NCBI GenBank assembly: GCA_016124585.1
Contig: WGNL01000009.1
Coordinates: 62,001-126,000, forward strand
Length of the DNA: 64,000 bases
DNA from: Bacteroidota bacterium
GTDB taxonomy: Bacteria > Bacteroidota > Bacteroidia > Chitinophagales > Saprospiraceae
Direction: 5' to 3'
Position 1 is the first letter of the stretch; the number at the start of each line of letters is the position of its first letter. The notes beneath the pieces are model-generated. The model was not told the origin of the DNA. It did no database searches and saw nothing but the letters and a program-made list of their open reading frames with translations. This document shows positions 38,110 to 48,055 of the stretch, one piece after another. A program made the position numbers and the translations under genes.

Positions 38110-38472
38110 AATAAGTTGATAGTGATTTACGAAAGATTAAAATGGTAGATGGGGGTCACTTTTATGCGAAAAACCATCCCTCATCAACTCAGATTAAGGG
38201 GCGAATTTCTTCAAAAGACCGAACAGTGGTCATTTTATTTTTAGGCTTAGCTTTGCAGCCCAAATTGTCGGGCGGGGTGCAACCCTTTTTTTAGTTTTCC
38301 ATTCGGGCAACGCCTGAGATGCCACTTTCGTTTTCGGAACAAGTTGTATGGTATGCAACCGACAGTGCCAAATTGGGTGACATTGGTTAGACTTATTTCA
38401 TAAAGCTATTTTAAACTTAAACTGCAAAAAATGAATTTCAACCATTTCCTTTTGATAAAAAACTTGTGTAGG
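38110..38472. other. Intergenic region, 363 bp
   Basis: This lies between the divergent MFS and lipoprotein genes and should hold both promoters. A small GGGTGCAACCC hairpin with a T-run (about 38276-38293) could terminate a short plus-strand transcript. Nothing else was recognised. Confidence 0.4.
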
Positions 38473-39375
38473 ATGCGATTTTTGGGGCTAAACCTGTTGG
38501 CGTTGCTGGCTTTGACCATCACTTTTACCGCTTGCGACCGAGAGGTTGAGCCTACGCCAGCATACTTGACCATTGAACCATTCGAACTGCTTTCCACCAA
38601 CCCGAGCGTTCATGGCAGTGTTTCTGAGAAAATCACCCACGCCGATATGTTCATGTTTGACAGCACTGAAAACAAGAGCTACCAATTGGGTACTTTCGAG
38701 CTTCCCGCCACGTTTCCCGTGCTGAACAGCGGTAAGTTTAGCCTGAACGTAGACCCTATCATCAAGGCCAACGGCAATTCTTTTTACCTCCAAGCCTACC
38801 CATTTTACAAGCGTTTTTCCACACCAATCTCATTATCGCCAAACGCCGATGTGACCATCAACCCCAAGACTACCTATCGGGACGAGTGCGTATTTGAGTT
38901 CATCGAAGACTTTGAGCACAATGGTGTGCTTTTCGGCCAAGACCGTGACAATGATGACTTTACCAAAGTTTCGCTCACCAACCAAGATGTTTTTGAGGGC
39001 GAATTCTCTGGACTGGTAAAACTGGACACTGCCCATCCCATCATTGTTGCCCAAACAGTCGACCTCTACACAATTGACTATGCTACTGCCGGTAAAGTGT
39101 TTTTGGAACTGAACTACAAAACCGATGTACCACTTGAATTTGGTCTAGTTTCCGTGGAAGACAATGGTACCGAAGGTGACATCAATTTTGAATATGTGGT
39201 CGTGGCAAAGCCTGAGTGGAATAAGATTTATTTCGACCTGACTGAAATCATCAGCTCGTCGCCTTCCAGTCGATTCGCCCTTATTTTCAGGGGTGGCATC
39301 CCCATCGAAGATGGCCAATACACCCTCAACAATGCCGAAATCAGGTTCGACAATGTAAAAATGGTTCATTTCTGA
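38473..39375 (+). CDS. Lipoprotein of unknown function
   Basis: The product has 300 residues from the ATG at 38473, chosen for a correct lipoprotein leader (lipobox TFTAC, Cys21); an upstream ATG at 38431 adds a charged, non-leader stretch. The mature part is beta-rich. Residues about 25-125 look like an Ig-type domain (YLTIEPFELLSTNPSVHGSV), about 140-300 like a carbohydrate-binding-module jelly roll (FIEDFEHNG, ALIFRGGIPIEDGQYTL, AEIRFDNVKM). These assignments rest on pattern only. It lies 54 bases upstream of the sugar transferase gene, so may be in the same operon, with a hairpin between. Confidence 0.75.
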   Translation: MRFLGLNLLALLALTITFTACDREVEPTPAYLTIEPFELLSTNPSVHGSVSEKITHADMFMFDSTENKSYQLGTFELPATFPVLNSGKFSLNVDPIIKANGNSFYLQAYPFYKRFSTPISLSPNADVTINPKTTYRDECVFEFIEDFEHNGVLFGQDRDNDDFTKVSLTNQDVFEGEFSGLVKLDTAHPIIVAQTVDLYTIDYATAGKVFLELNYKTDVPLEFGLVSVEDNGTEGDINFEYVVVAKPEWNKIYFDLTEIISSSPSSRFALIFRGGIPIEDGQYTLNNAEIRFDNVKMVHF

Positions 39376-39380
39376 AAGGA

Positions 39381-39415
39381 CATTGGTCATTGTGTTGCTT
39401 GAACAATGACCAATG
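39381..39415. terminator. 13-bp hairpin between lipoprotein and sugar transferase genes
   Basis: Arms 39381-39393 and 39403-39415 match exactly with a nine-base loop. It lacks a T-tract, so it may be an attenuator, a processing site or a dispersed palindrome rather than a true terminator. Confidence 0.45.
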
Positions 39416-39429
39416 GCAAATGAGCAATA

Positions 39430-40830
39430 ATGTCCGCCACCCGCACCTACCAACTTTTTGATTACCTAGCCGCCATGTTGGCTTGGGCTTTGTTCTTTTT
39501 GTACAGAAAATGGCTGGAGGGCATTCCACTCGGATGGTCGTCGCTCAACGACCTTAATTTTTATTACGGCATACTCATCATTCCAATCGGTTGGCATCTT
39601 TTTTACGCCCTCTTCGACGACTACAAGGACGTGTACCGGATGTCCCGCTTAGCCACGATTTCACGCACTTTTTTCCTTACTTTTTTCGGGGTAGTCTTCG
39701 TGTTTTTTACGCTCATGCTCGATGATGTTGTGCGGGACTACAGGACCTACTACACGTCATTCGCCGTACTTTTTGGACTCCATTTCTTGCTCACTGCTAC
39801 TGTTCGCACTTTGTTGTTGACCCGTGCCCATCATCGCCTGCAAGCCGGATTGGTATCCTTCCCTACCCTACTCGTGGGTGACGGCCAGCGGGCTGCCGAG
39901 TTATACCAGGAATTGGTTTCGATGAAAAAAAAGCCAGGCTACCGCTTCGTAGGCTATGTCGGCCTGACGGATGGCCATGCACCGCTTGGTTTTTTACCTC
40001 ATTTGGGGAGTCTACCCGATTTATCGAAGGTAATTGAGGAGCATAAAATCGAAGATGTACTGATTGCAATGGAACCTGAGGAGCACTTTAAACTTACCGA
40101 CACCCTCGACCGCCTTTTTGATTTTGGTGAAAAAATCCATATCAAAATCATTCCTGACCTGTACGACAATTTGCTTGGAAATGTGCGCATGAGCGAAGTT
40201 TACGGTGCGGTACTGCTGCAAATTCGCCAAGAACTCATGCCTAAATGGGAGCGGTTAGTCAAGCGAATGATGGATGTGGCGGCATCCTTAGGGGTACTGA
40301 TTGGGCTTAGCTGGTTGTACGCCTATGTAGCACTGCGGGTGCGATTTAGTTCTTCAGGTCCCATTTTTTATAAACAAGAAAGGGTTGGCTTGAATGGAAA
40401 GCCATTTCAACTCATCAAATTCCGTTCGATGAGAACCGATGCCGAATCAGATGGCAGGCCTCAACTTTCCCAGGACGACGATCCAAGAGTGACACGATGG
40501 GGCGCCACCATGCGCAAGTACCGCTTGGACGAATTGCCCAATTTTTGGAACGTATTGGTGGGAGATATGTCGCTGGTGGGGCCCCGTCCAGAGCGGCAGT
40601 TTTTCATCAACCAAATCGTTGAAAAAGCGCCACACTACCGCCATTTACTGAAAGTTCGGCCCGGCATCACCTCTTGGGGGCAGGTAAAATATGGCTATGC
40701 CTCCAACCTCAATGAAATGCTACAACGCCTTCGCTTCGATGTGCTTTACATCGAAAACATGTCGTTGGCATTGGACATAAAAATCATGTTTTATACTGTG
40801 ATGGTGCTGGTGAGGGGGGAAGGGAAATAA
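39430..40830 (+). CDS. Exopolysaccharide polyprenyl glycosylphosphotransferase (WbaP/WcaJ type)
   Basis: The 466-residue product has about four membrane helices in the first 125 residues, a Rossmann-like middle (TLLVGDGQRAAELYQEL, about 140-240), a further membrane segment near 285, and the bacterial sugar transferase domain from about 275. The catalytic pattern is visible: PIFYKQERVGLNGKPF, KFRSMRTDAE, RKYRLDELPNFWNVL and MSLVGPRPE. It attaches the first sugar phosphate to undecaprenyl phosphate at the inner membrane in exopolysaccharide or O-antigen assembly. No other glycosyltransferase is nearby, so the rest of the pathway is elsewhere. It is preceded by a lipoprotein gene and converges with the repeat adhesin. 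Confidence 0.95.
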   Translation: MSATRTYQLFDYLAAMLAWALFFLYRKWLEGIPLGWSSLNDLNFYYGILIIPIGWHLFYALFDDYKDVYRMSRLATISRTFFLTFFGVVFVFFTLMLDDVVRDYRTYYTSFAVLFGLHFLLTATVRTLLLTRAHHRLQAGLVSFPTLLVGDGQRAAELYQELVSMKKKPGYRFVGYVGLTDGHAPLGFLPHLGSLPDLSKVIEEHKIEDVLIAMEPEEHFKLTDTLDRLFDFGEKIHIKIIPDLYDNLLGNVRMSEVYGAVLLQIRQELMPKWERLVKRMMDVAASLGVLIGLSWLYAYVALRVRFSSSGPIFYKQERVGLNGKPFQLIKFRSMRTDAESDGRPQLSQDDDPRVTRWGATMRKYRLDELPNFWNVLVGDMSLVGPRPERQFFINQIVEKAPHYRHLLKVRPGITSWGQVKYGYASNLNEMLQRLRFDVLYIENMSLALDIKIMFYTVMVLVRGEGK

Positions 40831-40870
40831 GCGTTGCAGCAAATTTCACTTGCCCATTTTTCATCCAAAC

Positions 40871-43800
40871 TCACCTTACCAGCGTCACATCCCCTTTGTA
40901 CAACCTTCTCGTTCCGTCCAAAAACTCAATGTCAGCCAAATAAACGAACACACTTACATCCATTTTATCCCCTCGGTGAGTGCCATCCCAACCATATTCA
41001 ACAGCATCAGGTTGGCTGTGATAAATCTCGTAAATAGATTCACCCCAACGGGAGAACACGATAAACGAGTGTATTTCCTTCACGCTATGTCCATCGGAAA
41101 ACACCATGAACACATCGTTGATGCCGTCATCGTTCGGGCTGAAACTGTTGGGGATGTAAACCTTGCCCTTTTCTACCTCCACTAAAATGGAGGCAGAAGC
41201 TGTACAGCCCCCCATGTCTGTCACCGTCAGTGTATAGGTAGTAGGCGCTAACGGCGTTGCCGTTGGTCTTGGGCAGTCGAGACAACTGAGCGTTGCATCT
41301 TCCTCCCAAGCGTAAACCAATCCAGTAGCTGGGTTCGTCTGAGGGTTCAATACCACCGGTACACCCAGATGAGTACTCAAATCCGTGGGAAAATTGACTG
41401 AAACCGTATTGACGATTTCCAGTGTGACAGTATGTGTGGAATCGCAACCATTGCTACCAGTGAAGGTCTGTGCATAGTCTCCTGGAGCAGAGACAGGCTG
41501 CCCAAAAATCGTTGCTACGCCACCTTCACAAATGGTCACCAACTCGCTGGTATTCACTGTTGGAATTGAGGGCAGCGCCGTTACGGTCACGATGGAATCA
41601 CAGCCGCTTTGCGAAGTAAAAGTGAAATTCTGGCTAGTGCCAGGTTGCAAAGTCGTGCCGTTGTAAACGAGCGGCTCCCCCGCACAACCTTGCAGGGTGA
41701 CAGCGCCAGTCAGCACGGGCAACTCTTGAACCGTTACGGTCACCACAGAGTCGCAGCCCTGCCAAGTGGTGAGGGTCACGTCCGTTGTGCTACCAGGTTG
41801 GAGGGTCTGGCCGTTGTAGGTCACCGTGCTGCCCATGCAGGCTTGTAGGTTGAGCGTGGAACTTTGCGGCAGCAATTCCACCACAGTGACGGTCACGGTG
41901 CTGTCGCAACCGTTTTGTGCAACGAAAACAAACGGGGTCACACTACCTGGTGCAAGTTGCTGACCATTGTAAGCAGCCGTACTGCCCGTGCAAGCTGACA
42001 GCGTAAGGGTCGTATTGAAAATTGGCAGTGCCGTCACGGTCACGGTCACGGTACTGTCGCAACCGTTTTGGGAAGTCAAAACAATTGGCGTGGTAGTGCC
42101 GGGTGCAAGCTGTTGGCCATTGTAGGTGACGGTGCTACCGGGGCAGGCGGTCAAATTGAGGCTACTTGCAAGTGGCGGCGAAGCAACCACATTGACTGTG
42201 ACAGTGCTGTCACAACCATTTTGCGCAGCAAAAACAAAGGGTGTGCTACTGCCTAACGCCAATGATTGACCGTTGTAAGTGGCCGAGCTGCCTGGGCAAG
42301 CGGTCATCAAGGTCAGGTTGGAGCTGAAAGTGGGTAGTGCCGTCACGGTAACAGTCACAGTGCTATCGCAGCCTTGCGAAGCAGTAAAATCAAATTGCGT
42401 TACACTGCCAGGAGCCAGTGACTGGCCGTTGTAAGAAGCCATCGTGCCAGGGCAAGTAGTGAGCGCCAGTGAAGTTTGATAACCTTGCACTTCGTTGACC
42501 ACAACGTTTACTACGGAGTCGCACCCGTTGATTGTCGAAAAAGTGAAATCAAGGTCGGTACCTGGTGTCAATTGCTGGCCGTTGTAGTTGACGGTTTGTC
42601 CTTGGCAAGTTTCCAGAACAAGCGAAGTCGAGTAGTTAGGTAACTCCGTTACAGTGACGGTAACCACAGAGTCGCAGCCGATGGAAGAGGTGTAGGTGAA
42701 ATCAGTGACCGTACCTGCCTGTAGGTTTTGACCTTGCGAAAAAACAGTTTCCCCTGCGCAAGCGGACAAGCTGATGTTGTTCACCAGCACCTGTATCTCA
42801 TTGACAGTGACGGTGACGGTGCTATCGCAACCATTTTGCGAAGACAAAACAACTGGGGTTACACTGCCCGACTGGAGCATCTGGCCAGCGTAGTTGACAG
42901 GTGTACCTGGACAGGTTTGCAAGGTGAGGTCACTGGAGAAAATGGGCAATTCGACCACCGTGACTGTGACGACGCTATCGCAACCTGCGGCAGTTGTGAA
43001 ATTGAAATCGGTGACACTGCCAGGTTGGAGTGTTTGACCGTTGTAACTAACTGTGGTGCCCGTACAAGCGTCAAAGCTTAGGTTTTGCTGGAAAGCCGCC
43101 ACCTCTGCCACGTTCACTGTCATGATGCTGTCGCAACCAGCAGTTGTGGTGAAAGTAAAGTCTGTAGAAGTGTTGGGCATGAGTTGTTGGCCACTGTAAC
43201 TGATGGTAGTACCTGGACATGCCTGAAAATTGAGGGTATCGGTCAGCACGGGCAGCTCCTGCACAGTAACAGTTACGACAGAGTCACAGCCGTTGAAAGC
43301 AGTGAGCGTAAACGGCGTCACTGTATTTGGTTGAAGCTGCGTGCCGTTGTACGTGACCGTCGTGCCAGCGCAGGTTTTCAGGAGTTTGTTGCTTGTGTAA
43401 TTGGGCAGTGTCTGCACGGTGACGTGCACGGTGCTATCGCAACCATTGGCAGCAGTGAAGGTAAAATCCTGGGTGGTGCCTGCTGGCAATTGTTGGCCGT
43501 TGTAACTGACGGTTTCACCAGCACATGCCTTCAGGGTGAGGTTGGAATTGAAAACTGGCAGCCCGGTCACGTTCACCGTCAGAAGGGAATCGCAACCGTT
43601 GAAGGCAGTTAAGTGGAACTGGGTGCTGCTGCCAATGGCGAGGTTTTGCCCCATGAAACTGGCCATCTGGCCTTGGCAAGCCGTGAGGCCGAGTGTCCCT
43701 GTCGAATTGGGCAGGGATTGCACGGTGACGTGCACCACAGAATCACAGCCAGCCACGTTGGTGAAGGTAAATGTGCTATTGCTGCCCGCTGCCAACGGAA

Positions 43801-45034
43801 TGCCATTGTACATCACAGTTTGGCCCGCACAGGCGGTAAGCGAGATATTGTTCGTCGTGTTCCCCGAAACATTTACCACCACATCGGCGGTGTCTGTTCC
43901 GCAAAAATTGGAGACAATAGCGTAGTAGGTCGTGGTTGAAGTAGGACTTACCGTGATGGAGTTGCCAGTTTGATTGGTTGGTAGCCAGTTGATGGAATTG
44001 GCACCCGTCGCATTCGCTGTGAGCGTGACGCTTTCACCTTGGCAAATGGACTGGTCGTTAGAAGCGTTCACCATCGGGAACGGAATGGTGGTGACGGTAA
44101 AATCAATGGATGTTTGCCCGCAATAATTGAAACCAGTGGCAGTGTATGTTGCTGGCGAAGTAGTGGGGATGACTACGTTTACCGGGCCAGCACCATTGCC
44201 GGGACTCCAGGTCACGAAGTCGGTGTACTCGGTGCTCACTATCAAAGTGGCAGGTGTTCCTTCACAAACCTCAACGGTTTCCTCCTGCGGTGTCAGAAAA
44301 GGCAAGGGGTCAATAATAACATTTATGAAGGTGGTGTAATCACACCCAACATTGGAGCCAACCACTGTGTAAGTTGTATTTTGGGTAGGTTGAACGGTAA
44401 TCGTAGTGGTTGTTTGACCGCCAGGCTGCCAGATGATGTCTTCAACAAGATGGTTGGGGATTACTGTTAAAACAGCCGTTCCACCGGGGCAAATATGAAT
44501 CTCATCGGGCACGGGGGTCAGCACGGGTTCAAAGCATGGGAAATCGCCAGCATAATTTGCCCCTGCGCCAGGGCCGCCCTGCCAACTGCATTGGTTGGCC
44601 TCTTGGCCACCACCCCACCATTCCGTTGGAATGCCTGAAACGACCATGGTGAATGGAAACATTTCATCGTTGGGCTGGGTGATGATGTCAAGGAAGGCAG
44701 GGCCAGAGCCAGGAGCAGGATTACCCCACTGGACGGTGCCGCCACTGATAACTGCGTTGAGGGTAGTACCATTGGAGCTAGTGAAACTGGGTGGCGAAAT
44801 GCTCAAAATGGTAGCGTCGATATTCAGGTAAAAACCCCAAGTAGAACCAACGCCGGTGGTAATTCCACCTGCCACCAAAGCCGTCCATTCAATCGTGAAA
44901 GTACCATCGCCGTTGTCTGTAATGCCATCCATGTGGTAGCCGGAAGTATCACAAGCCAAGATTAAATTGGGCAACGAAAGAAGGGCAAGGAAAAGGAGGG
45001 TGATTTTTTTCCGAAGTGTAAAAATTCTCTTCAT
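40871..45034 (-). CDS. Giant T9SS type B adhesin with fifteen GCDS repeats and CHU_C domain
   Basis: The 1387-residue product starts with a signal peptide (MKRIFTLRKK, then hydrophobic to ILAC, with a possible lipobox-like Cys near 28). Residues about 30-170 form a beta-rich domain with WWGGGQEANQC; about 170-400 are Ig/PKD-type domains with VTWSPGNGAGP and INWLPTNQTG. About 400-1165 hold fifteen 51-residue repeats ending GCDSVVTVTV.ELP. A further 45-residue unit (CEGGVATIFGQPV), a short Ig-like domain and the final 95-residue CHU_C domain (PNSFSPNDDGINDVFMVF, FSRWGES, GWDGTHRGD) complete it. The frame is intact over the repeats. It is a candidate surface adhesin secreted by T9SS; that role is inferred from domains. 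Confidence 0.9.
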   Translation of the reverse strand: MKRIFTLRKKITLLFLALLSLPNLILACDTSGYHMDGITDNGDGTFTIEWTALVAGGITTGVGSTWGFYLNIDATILSISPPSFTSSNGTTLNAVISGGTVQWGNPAPGSGPAFLDIITQPNDEMFPFTMVVSGIPTEWWGGGQEANQCSWQGGPGAGANYAGDFPCFEPVLTPVPDEIHICPGGTAVLTVIPNHLVEDIIWQPGGQTTTTITVQPTQNTTYTVVGSNVGCDYTTFINVIIDPLPFLTPQEETVEVCEGTPATLIVSTEYTDFVTWSPGNGAGPVNVVIPTTSPATYTATGFNYCGQTSIDFTVTTIPFPMVNASNDQSICQGESVTLTANATGANSINWLPTNQTGNSITVSPTSTTTYYAIVSNFCGTDTADVVVNVSGNTTNNISLTACAGQTVMYNGIPLAAGSNSTFTFTNVAGCDSVVHVTVQSLPNSTGTLGLTACQGQMASFMGQNLAIGSSTQFHLTAFNGCDSLLTVNVTGLPVFNSNLTLKACAGETVSYNGQQLPAGTTQDFTFTAANGCDSTVHVTVQTLPNYTSNKLLKTCAGTTVTYNGTQLQPNTVTPFTLTAFNGCDSVVTVTVQELPVLTDTLNFQACPGTTISYSGQQLMPNTSTDFTFTTTAGCDSIMTVNVAEVAAFQQNLSFDACTGTTVSYNGQTLQPGSVTDFNFTTAAGCDSVVTVTVVELPIFSSDLTLQTCPGTPVNYAGQMLQSGSVTPVVLSSQNGCDSTVTVTVNEIQVLVNNISLSACAGETVFSQGQNLQAGTVTDFTYTSSIGCDSVVTVTVTELPNYSTSLVLETCQGQTVNYNGQQLTPGTDLDFTFSTINGCDSVVNVVVNEVQGYQTSLALTTCPGTMASYNGQSLAPGSVTQFDFTASQGCDSTVTVTVTALPTFSSNLTLMTACPGSSATYNGQSLALGSSTPFVFAAQNGCDSTVTVNVVASPPLASSLNLTACPGSTVTYNGQQLAPGTTTPIVLTSQNGCDSTVTVTVTALPIFNTTLTLSACTGSTAAYNGQQLAPGSVTPFVFVAQNGCDSTVTVTVVELLPQSSTLNLQACMGSTVTYNGQTLQPGSTTDVTLTTWQGCDSVVTVTVQELPVLTGAVTLQGCAGEPLVYNGTTLQPGTSQNFTFTSQSGCDSIVTVTALPSIPTVNTSELVTICEGGVATIFGQPVSAPGDYAQTFTGSNGCDSTHTVTLEIVNTVSVNFPTDLSTHLGVPVVLNPQTNPATGLVYAWEEDATLSCLDCPRPTATPLAPTTYTLTVTDMGGCTASASILVEVEKGKVYIPNSFSPNDDGINDVFMVFSDGHSVKEIHSFIVFSRWGESIYEIYHSQPDAVEYGWDGTHRGDKMDVSVFVYLADIEFLDGTRRLYKGDVTLVR
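41570..43860 (-). repeat. Fifteen tandem 153-bp coding repeats
   Basis: Units of 51 residues start TxC.G..V.YNGQ.L.PG and close GCDS.VTVTV.ELP. Spacing is exactly 153 bases where checked, as between 41811 and 41964. Identity varies, so the array has diverged after expansion. Recombination between units would alter the adhesin length in frame. Confidence 0.93.
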
Positions 45035-45534
45035 GTGTTTGTCTTAAAATCTATTGTTCTGTTCGGGGGTAAGCTAAAATCAGGGTGGTGAAGTTAGTGC
45101 GATTTTTTTATACCCTGAAAACTTAGCCTAGCAATCAAAAGAAATGGCGGGAATTGAGCAAAAAACATAGGTATTTGGTAGTACCAAATTTCAAACTTAA
45201 CCTATGGGATATATTATCAGTAAACATCAGCGCTATATGTACAAGCAACATGTATTCTTCCCAATTTTCAGATAAATGTCTCAATGGTTGCCAACTTCTC
45301 GAATAATTGCCTGTCAATATTTAAGCTACAATTTTACCTTTGGCGGGTATTTACGTAAATGTGGCAATACAGGCTTTCTTATCTTTTAATAAAAAGAAGA
45401 CAACGACTATCGATGGTAATATTGACATTACCTTAAATCTGAATTATGTTTATTTTCATCTAAAAAGGGGAAGCTCAAAAATTGTCGGTTATACATTAGC
45501 CTGTCATTTTCATCATAAAAACAACTTTAAAATC
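45035..45534. other. Intergenic region, 500 bp
   Basis: Between the divergent repeat adhesin and the beta-helix protein. At 45335-45342 TACCTTTG matches the -7 box TAnnTTTG, but the nearest TTG (45307-45309) is 25 bases upstream, slightly beyond the normal spacing. No RNA gene or terminator was seen. Confidence 0.4.
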
Positions 45535-47967
45535 ATGAAAAAAACCTTACAGACACTATTAGCCACACTTCTTGTGTGGTCGCTTTCAAATTTGGGCGCC
45601 GCTGCTCAAGTTGTTTACGTGGACAAAACCGCATTGGGCGCCAATGACGGCACTTCTTGGACAAACGCTTACAAAGATCTACAGGCCGCATTGGACAACA
45701 CAACTTCGGGTCAAATTTGGGTGGCTGATGCTACATATTACCCAGGTGGTGCAAACCCTACACCTGATTCGCATTACACTATTTCCAGCGCTGTTCAGCT
45801 CTATGGTGGCTTTGCTGGCAATGAGACCATGCTCTCACAACGTGACCCCGTGACCCACCCTGCCATCCTCAATGGGGATTTTATGGGCAACGACCCTACT
45901 AACTTCGACTCCCTGCTGGCTATCGACAATGCCCTGCATGTAATATATGTTGATAGTTTAATTGCTGGTACTGTAGTGATTGATGGCTTCCAAATTAAAG
46001 GGGGAGTCACAGATAATGACCAGAACGTTCCCACCTATTTTTGGAAAGGAGGAGGCATACATGCACAAAGTAAGGTACAGGTGCGCAACTGCAAGTTCAC
46101 CAAGAACTTCGCACGCTCTGGTGGGGCCATATACATCGGGCCCAATGCCAATGATTCCGAAGTGACTGCGTGCGAGTTCACGACCAATAATACTAGCGCT
46201 CAAAGCTCAGGCATATTTGCAGAGAACGTGACTGGGCTAACCATCAGCAAATGTGAGTTTACCAACAACAAGACCAACCGAGGAATGGTGTACCCATTTC
46301 GCTGCAACAATGTGCTGATTGATAGTTGCCTTTTCCAAGAGAATTTCAATGAATTTGGATATGGAGGGGCTGTGTTCAACTGGAATTCGCAAGACATTGT
46401 GGTCTCTAACAGCAATTTCATACTCAACGGTGCTGCAAACGCGGGAGCCATTAATTTCAATGGCTCCGAACTCACTGGGGTAGGGCCAGATAATTTCATC
46501 ATTGAAAACTGCTTGTTTGCAAGCAACGGTTCCACTGATTTTGGCGGTGGTGCCATTTATAATTCGAATGGCGATTACACCATCAGAGGTTGTCATTTCA
46601 CTGATGGACAATCCTTCAATGGTACCCATGTTTTCAATTCTTCCTCTGCTGGGCACCAGGTCGTCATTGATAGCTGCGTTTTTGAACGGGCCAATTGCAG
46701 CGGCTGGGGCGGTTCGCTGACCTGCTATGGGTTGGACGCCAACTACCTTATTTCCAACTCTACTTTTAAGGATAATAAAACGGCGAATTTAGGCGGTGCA
46801 GCGAACACCGGATTTGGCGCCAATGTGACTTTTAATGGTTGTATTTTTGAAAATAATGAAAGCCAAAGTAGCGCTGGTGGAGCTATTGCCCTGCAAAACG
46901 ATTCCACTACCGTTGCGGTATTGAACTGTGAATTCAATTTCAATACTTCCAGCAGCAGTGGTGGCGCTATTTTCAGTGGTGCTTCGGAAAGCAGCAGCAT
47001 CGTGGTTGTGGAAAACAGTTATTTCCTTGGGAACTCAAGCTCTTCGGGTACCGGCGGCGCTATTTCCATTGATGAAAATGGTGACGATGACATTAGCGCA
47101 CTCACAGTCAGCAACTCCATTTTCGGGCTCAACAATGCAGCCAACCAAGGTGGCGCCCTGAACTTAGGTGACTCTGAGGTCAATATCACCAGTTGCTTGT
47201 TTTTTCAAAACGAGGCCAAAGGAACAGGTACTGGAGGAGCTATCTCGAACAATGTTACCGATGAAAATTCAGCAACACTCAATATCGTCAATTCAACCTT
47301 TGCACAAAACATAGGTGGTTTGGCCGCTGGCCTCGCCAATTGGACGGGCACTAGCAATGCCAACTCGCAAACGAATTTGCTGAATTGTATTTTCTGGCAT
47401 GAAGGCGGCATCGGCTATGCCATCGAAGATGGAACGCCTGAGCTGACATCACTCGGCGGCAATCTTTGCGACGATGGCAGCCTCAACGACTATTTAACCG
47501 CAGACAAAGACATCACTGGCGAGGAAGCCACTTTTGTAAATGCTGACGATTTTGACTACCACCTAACCGATGACAGCTACGGTGTCAACGATGGTGTGAC
47601 GGCTGGTGCGCCAACTACCGACCTAGAAGGGAACCCTCGTAAAGACCAAGTGGATATGGGTGCTTACGAAAACCAAACTGCCGTTGGGACGAAAGAAAAA
47701 ATTGTAGCGAACACTGGGCTACTCAACCTTTCGCCCAACCCAGCCACTGCTAATACTACGCTGCTTTCCTTGGAAAATGAGTGGACAGGGGCCTTGCAAA
47801 TCCGTGCCGTGAACGTGATGGGTGCTGTAGCCTATTCCGGCCAAGTTTTCAAATCTGGCCAATCATTCAAAATTGAACTTCCTTTGGATAAATTAGCTGC
47901 TGGAGTTTACTCCGTGCAAGTGAGCAATGGTAGTGAAATGGTCGTCGAAAAATTGGTGCGGCTATAG
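45535..47967 (+). CDS. T9SS type A cargo with parallel beta-helix and choice-of-anchor Q domain
   Basis: The product has 810 residues from the ATG at 45535, chosen for its exact leader (MKKTLQTLLATLLVW to GAAAQ). Residues 25-60 carry the beta-helix start YVDKTALGANDGTSWTNAY and DLQAALDNTTSGQIWVA. The body is a right-handed beta-helix with repeats of about 20-25 residues of NCEFNFNTSSSSGGAIFSG type. Residues about 620-700 match the choice-of-anchor Q domain (NCIFWHEGG to DMGAYENQ). The last about 75 residues form a Por-secretion tail (LNLSPNPATANTTLLSL to VVEKLVRL). It may be a polysaccharide-binding or lyase-like surface protein, but no catalytic residues are identified. The gene ends in a strong terminator. 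Confidence 0.9.
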   Translation: MKKTLQTLLATLLVWSLSNLGAAAQVVYVDKTALGANDGTSWTNAYKDLQAALDNTTSGQIWVADATYYPGGANPTPDSHYTISSAVQLYGGFAGNETMLSQRDPVTHPAILNGDFMGNDPTNFDSLLAIDNALHVIYVDSLIAGTVVIDGFQIKGGVTDNDQNVPTYFWKGGGIHAQSKVQVRNCKFTKNFARSGGAIYIGPNANDSEVTACEFTTNNTSAQSSGIFAENVTGLTISKCEFTNNKTNRGMVYPFRCNNVLIDSCLFQENFNEFGYGGAVFNWNSQDIVVSNSNFILNGAANAGAINFNGSELTGVGPDNFIIENCLFASNGSTDFGGGAIYNSNGDYTIRGCHFTDGQSFNGTHVFNSSSAGHQVVIDSCVFERANCSGWGGSLTCYGLDANYLISNSTFKDNKTANLGGAANTGFGANVTFNGCIFENNESQSSAGGAIALQNDSTTVAVLNCEFNFNTSSSSGGAIFSGASESSSIVVVENSYFLGNSSSSGTGGAISIDENGDDDISALTVSNSIFGLNNAANQGGALNLGDSEVNITSCLFFQNEAKGTGTGGAISNNVTDENSATLNIVNSTFAQNIGGLAAGLANWTGTSNANSQTNLLNCIFWHEGGIGYAIEDGTPELTSLGGNLCDDGSLNDYLTADKDITGEEATFVNADDFDYHLTDDSYGVNDGVTAGAPTTDLEGNPRKDQVDMGAYENQTAVGTKEKIVANTGLLNLSPNPATANTTLLSLENEWTGALQIRAVNVMGAVAYSGQVFKSGQSFKIELPLDKLAAGVYSVQVSNGSEMVVEKLVRL

Positions 47968-47991
47968 TCGAGCCTGAATTATCATAAAAAT

Positions 47992-48029
47992 AAAATCGCC
48001 GATTGTGTATGTGCACGATCGGCGATTTT
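47992..48029 (+). terminator. Terminator after the beta-helix cargo gene
   Basis: Arms 47992-48007 and 48014-48029 pair over 16 bp with one wobble and a six-base loop, followed by T-rich sequence. It begins 25 bases after the stop and also lies just downstream of the convergent AsmA-like gene, so may serve both. Confidence 0.88.
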
Positions 48030-48055
48030 TTATTGAGCAACCTAAAAAATAATGC

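Noticed and set aside
41570-43860. Regular 153-bp repeats considered as a CRISPR array
   Set aside because: Repeats are contiguous, in frame within one protein, without spacers.
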